Program-made: the position numbers and the translations under genes
Notes under the pieces: generated by a model
What the model was told of the DNA's origin: nothing
Database searches by the model: none
The model's input: the letters and a program-made list of their open reading frames with translations, nothing else
Part shown: one piece after another, positions 5,689-8,151 of the stretch
Position numbering within the stretch: position 1 is the stretch's first letter
Layout: each line of letters opens with the position of its first letter
NCBI GenBank assembly: GCA_031280945.1
Contig: JAITGB010000003.1
Span: forward strand, 1 to 8,151
DNA length: 8,151 bases
Direction of reading: 5' to 3'
Source: Spirochaetales bacterium
Lineage (GTDB): Bacteria > Spirochaetota > Spirochaetia > DTKZ01

Positions 5689-7106
5689 GTATACTCCGCA
5701 AAAGAACGTTCAGCAAAATCAAGGGGATGAAGCCCGTACTTTCCCGCGAGAAGGGCCTTCTCTCGCGCGGGGCCGTCCTCCGCAACCCTGCCCCCGTCCA
5801 TAATGATGAGCCTGTCCGCGTGGGCAAGGGCTTTTTCCAGTTCGTGGGTAATAAGAAGTACACCGCAGCCCCCAGAGCGGGCCTCCCGCACAAGCCGCAA
5901 AACTTCCACAACCCCCGGATAATCCAGGTTTGCGAAGGGTTCGTCCAGAACAAGAAGCCGGGGCCTCATGGCAAGAACGCCTCCAATGGCAAGGCGGCGT
6001 TTTTCCCCGCCGGATAAAGAGGCGGGGGGAACCCCCAGAAGGGCCTCTAAACCCAAAAGCGAAGCTATGGCCGATGTTCTTTGCCGGATTTCATCTTCCG
6101 GCAGCCGCAGATTCTCCGGCCCGAAGCGAAGCTCGTCCTCCACGCTCTGCCCCACTATGTGGCTGTCCGCGTCCTGAAAAACAAGTCCGGCATTTTGCCG
6201 CAGAAGGCGCAGGAGGGCCCTGTCCCCGGAAATGTCTCTCCCCTCAAAGAGAATACGGCCTGATGAGGGGTGTACAAGGCCCGCAAGAAGCCGCGTGAGG
6301 AGGGTTTTTCCCGACCCGTTTCTCCCCGCGAGAATCACAAACTCGTTTGTCCGAAACTCAAGAGAAATGTTTTCAAGGGTATTTGTTTTACAGCCGGGAA
6401 AACGGTAGGAAACTTTTTCCGCGGCAAGCAGGGGAGAGCTGTCCTGAAAGCTCATGAACGTAAACCAAGGCCCTTTGTAGGCCCTCTCGCCAATGCCTTC
6501 GGCTTCAAGAAGTCTGCGGAAAACAGGAGCAATGGCCGCGGCCCCCAGAGCTTTTATAATGTCGCCGGGGATATAGGGGAGGAGGCCTCCCGCGAGGGCG
6601 GCGGGCCAGTCCCAGCCCATGACTGTTTTAAGCCAGGGGACGCCCATGGCGTACACAACAAGAAGCGCGCTTATGACAGCGAAGAAATCCCGCGAAACAA
6701 AAAACCTCAAGGAACTTGTACGCCTGAGAGTTTGCGAAGATGAGGCTTCACCAGCGGCTTCCTCCGTGCGTCCTCGTGTTCTTCTCCCGCGTCCGCCGCT
6801 GAGAAAACCTGCTGTCCAGGCAGCGGCTATATAAGAAAAGAGGTAGCCTCCGCTAGGGCCCAGAAAACGCGCGGCGCCGCCTGTTCCGCCGGAAAACACG
6901 GGAAAGCCCAGGGCTCCCATGAGGAGAAAAAGTCCTATGGCTGCTGCTCCGCCGCGGGCTCCCAGAACAAGGCCCGTAAGGAAAACGAAAAAGTTTTGCA
7001 GTATAAGCGGAATAGGAGTTCCGGGTAGGGGAATGGCTATGTAGCCGCCGACAACTGTCATTGCCGTGAAAAGCGGAATTGCGATGAGTTTTTTTATACT
7101 GTTCAT
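5673..7106 (-). CDS. bioY: Fused biotin ECF transporter: BioY substrate-binding domain plus BioM/EcfA-type ATPase
   Basis: A single 477-aa frame holds two normally separate subunits. Residues about 1-208 form a BioY membrane domain that binds biotin; its signs are TPIPLILQNFFV, GPSGGYL (83-89) and PYIPGDIIKA (177-186). Residues about 222-477 form an ABC ATPase with Walker A GRNGSGKT (261-268), Q-loop VFQD (Q311), signature LSGGEKRR (364-371), Walker B LLVLDEP (D388, E389) and switch H421 (ITHE). A short linker joins them. The BioY part also has a hydrophilic loop of about 30 residues (104-134) longer than usual. No stop or frame break separates the domains, and the internal ATG at 6455 lacks a good Shine-Dalgarno, so a true fusion is most likely. 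The ATG at 7106 is preferred over an in-frame GTG at 7115 because it places BioY at its usual N-terminus; neither has a strong ribosome site. ecfT follows with a 16-nt overlap. Biotin specificity rests on BioY similarity. Confidence 0.93.
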   Translation of the reverse strand: MNSIKKLIAIPLFTAMTVVGGYIAIPLPGTPIPLILQNFFVFLTGLVLGARGGAAAIGLFLLMGALGFPVFSGGTGGAARFLGPSGGYLFSYIAAAWTAGFLSGGRGRRTRGRTEEAAGEASSSQTLRRTSSLRFFVSRDFFAVISALLVVYAMGVPWLKTVMGWDWPAALAGGLLPYIPGDIIKALGAAAIAPVFRRLLEAEGIGERAYKGPWFTFMSFQDSSPLLAAEKVSYRFPGCKTNTLENISLEFRTNEFVILAGRNGSGKTLLTRLLAGLVHPSSGRILFEGRDISGDRALLRLLRQNAGLVFQDADSHIVGQSVEDELRFGPENLRLPEDEIRQRTSAIASLLGLEALLGVPPASLSGGEKRRLAIGGVLAMRPRLLVLDEPFANLDYPGVVEVLRLVREARSGGCGVLLITHELEKALAHADRLIIMDGGRVAEDGPAREKALLAGKYGLHPLDFAERSFAEYTWLPS

Positions 7107-7116
7107 GCAGGGCACT

Positions 7117-7143
7117 CTACTATGCTATTTTGGGATTGGTCAA
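7117..7143 (-). promoter_or_regulatory. Weak promoter candidate for the bioY-ecfT operon
   Basis: On the minus strand TTGACC (7143-7138) resembles a -35 box. The best -10 is only TAGTAG (7122-7117) with a 15-base spacer, a poor match that would give an almost leaderless mRNA. No BirA-type inverted repeat (TTGTTAAC-like halves) is visible in the 91-nt gap, so biotin control is not shown. Readthrough from the upstream gene is an alternative. Confidence 0.25.
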
Positions 7144-7197
7144 GTCTTGTGTCCGTACTCACCCCCTCTATGACGCCCCCGCCGAATAAAGCGCACC

Positions 7198-8151
7198 CTA
7201 CCTCGACAGCAGCCTGTGGAGCTTCTCCCCAAGAAGAACAGCCTCCGCCGCCGTCTCAGTCGAAGTCTGTATAAACAACCCCCTACGCCCGAAAAAGTCC
7301 AGAATCTTCTTTGTATAGTCCGCCAAATCAACTCCGGAGTTCTCGCCGTGGTCCCAGTAATAATGCCGCAGGCACAAAGCCGTCTTCCCCGCAGCAGCGT
7401 CCCGAATAGCCTCCCAGTTGGAAGTCTGCGGAATCGTAAAATCAAGCCCCCTTAGGCCCGGAATTTCCATCATCGGAGCCACAACATTCTGCACATCCCC
7501 GCAGGAATGAACAACAATGCCCCCAAAGGCTTTGGAAATCATGCCATTGTATTTTACCCCGAATTCCCTGTACAAATTGGGCGACATAAGGGCCGCCGTA
7601 TCATCGCTTACACGAACTCCCACATCGCGCGGAATATACCACAACTCGTGCCCCATTGTATGCAGATTTTTGATGCGTTTAAGCTGTTCTTTCACGTAGA
7701 GAATGGTAGCCTCCGTTACCTTCTCCATAAGAACATGAACCTCACGGGGAAAAAGCAGCGTGGCCTCAATAAAAGAGGTATACTCCCAAATAAGGGACGC
7801 AGTAACAAGGGGAGACGGCACATTCACAAGCCGCAAAGGAAGCGAAGAATGACTCTCCAAATACTCAACCCTCTTCCAGGCCCTCTGAAAAACCGGATTC
7901 GCCTGAGGGTCAGGAATCTCCAGCTTATGCACATCCCCCGCGTTCTCCTCGCGGATTAAAGGCTTTACCCAGGGGTCAGCCTCATCGTTTACCGTATACT
8001 CACAGCCAAAAGCCGAGGCAATGATATTGATACCCATGTTCGGCTTGATATTGGGCATACCATAATCGTACACGGCCTCCCGCCCCTTGTGGAAATCCTC
8101 GTTCCATTTCAGCTCAGCCTCATCGTTATCGAAAAAATCCTTTGTCGCCAC
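7198..8151 (-). CDS. Uroporphyrinogen decarboxylase/MtaA-family protein (N-terminus outside window)
   Basis: The 317 codons visible end in TAG at 7200-7198 and run off the window at 8151. The GTG at the edge is probably an internal Val codon, since family members are usually 340-390 aa and the usual N-terminal block is missing. The C-terminal half matches the URO-D barrel: an acidic SDDTAALMSPNLYREFG segment, then IVVHSCGDV, then GLRGLDF. The H-x-C pair (H215, C217 in visible numbering) is typical of zinc-dependent MtaA/CmuA-type methyltransferases, which move methyl groups between corrinoid proteins and thiols, and is not a feature of HemE. C260 (ALCLRH) could be a third ligand, but its position is not the classical one. 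Catabolic methyl transfer is therefore more likely than haem synthesis, though the substrate cannot be told. The gene precedes bioY by 91 nt on the same strand with no obvious terminator between. Confidence 0.85.
   Translation of the reverse strand: MATKDFFDNDEAELKWNEDFHKGREAVYDYGMPNIKPNMGINIIASAFGCEYTVNDEADPWVKPLIREENAGDVHKLEIPDPQANPVFQRAWKRVEYLESHSSLPLRLVNVPSPLVTASLIWEYTSFIEATLLFPREVHVLMEKVTEATILYVKEQLKRIKNLHTMGHELWYIPRDVGVRVSDDTAALMSPNLYREFGVKYNGMISKAFGGIVVHSCGDVQNVVAPMMEIPGLRGLDFTIPQTSNWEAIRDAAAGKTALCLRHYYWDHGENSGVDLADYTKKILDFFGRRGLFIQTSTETAAEAVLLGEKLHRLLSR

Noticed and set aside
5072..5803. Plus-strand 243-codon open frame antisense to ecfT and the fusion gene
   Set aside because: It is extremely rich in Arg, Lys, Ala and Pro, as expected from the complement of GC-biased codons. 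The opposite strand carries unmistakable ECF genes.
6453..6455. Separate start codon for the ATPase half of the fusion gene
   Set aside because: The ATG exists, but no Shine-Dalgarno lies at a normal distance and no stop codon separates it from BioY.
7107..7197. BirA/BioR operator or riboswitch before bioY
   Set aside because: No suitable palindrome or conserved riboswitch core is visible in the 91-nt gap.
1..8151. CRISPR array, tRNA, rRNA, transposase or phage genes
   Set aside because: No regularly spaced direct repeats, cloverleaf or CCA end, rRNA core sequence or transposase motifs were seen on either strand.

Overview
The window reads as ordinary bacterial chromosome with five genes: a complete lon protease gene (+), then on the minus strand a lipoprotein, a two-gene biotin ECF transporter operon, and the 3' part of a uroporphyrinogen-decarboxylase-like methyltransferase gene. 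A 29-codon tail of an unknown gene lies upstream of lon. The moderately GC-rich codon use, the lipobox lipoprotein with no known fold, the Lon type and the intergenic palindromes fit a host-associated anaerobe. A spirochaete (gut Treponema type) is my best guess. This is inference from general resemblance, with no marker gene to prove it.

Layout. 2-91 (+): C-terminal tail of an unknown protein, overlapping the lon start as ATGA. 88-2757 (+): lon, 889 aa, with all catalytic motifs plus about 100 extra hydrophilic residues between the AAA+ and protease domains. 2758-2976: convergent intergenic region packed with inverted repeats, including a perfect 22-bp palindrome and an intrinsic terminator for the opposing lipoprotein gene. 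2977-4548 (-): 523-aa lipoprotein with two diverged internal repeats, its own sigma-70-like promoter and a strong Shine-Dalgarno. 4549-4932: 384-nt intergenic region with that promoter and a chain of hairpins. 4933-5688 (-): EcfT/BioN. 5673-7106 (-): one reading frame encoding a BioY substrate-binding protein joined to an ECF ATPase. 7198-8151 (-): URO-D/MtaA-family protein, cut by the window edge.

How the genes work together. The BioY-ATPase fusion and EcfT overlap by 16 nt and should form one vitamin uptake complex in the inner membrane, with biotin the likely substrate. Lon is a general quality-control protease. The lipoprotein is probably transcribed on its own. The most unusual points are the S-component/ATPase fusion, the Lon insert, and two related structured modules placed after lon and after ecfT, each with a T-run, GC hairpin, A-run and TGCGCCC. 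No defence system, CRISPR array, tRNA, rRNA or transposase gene was seen.
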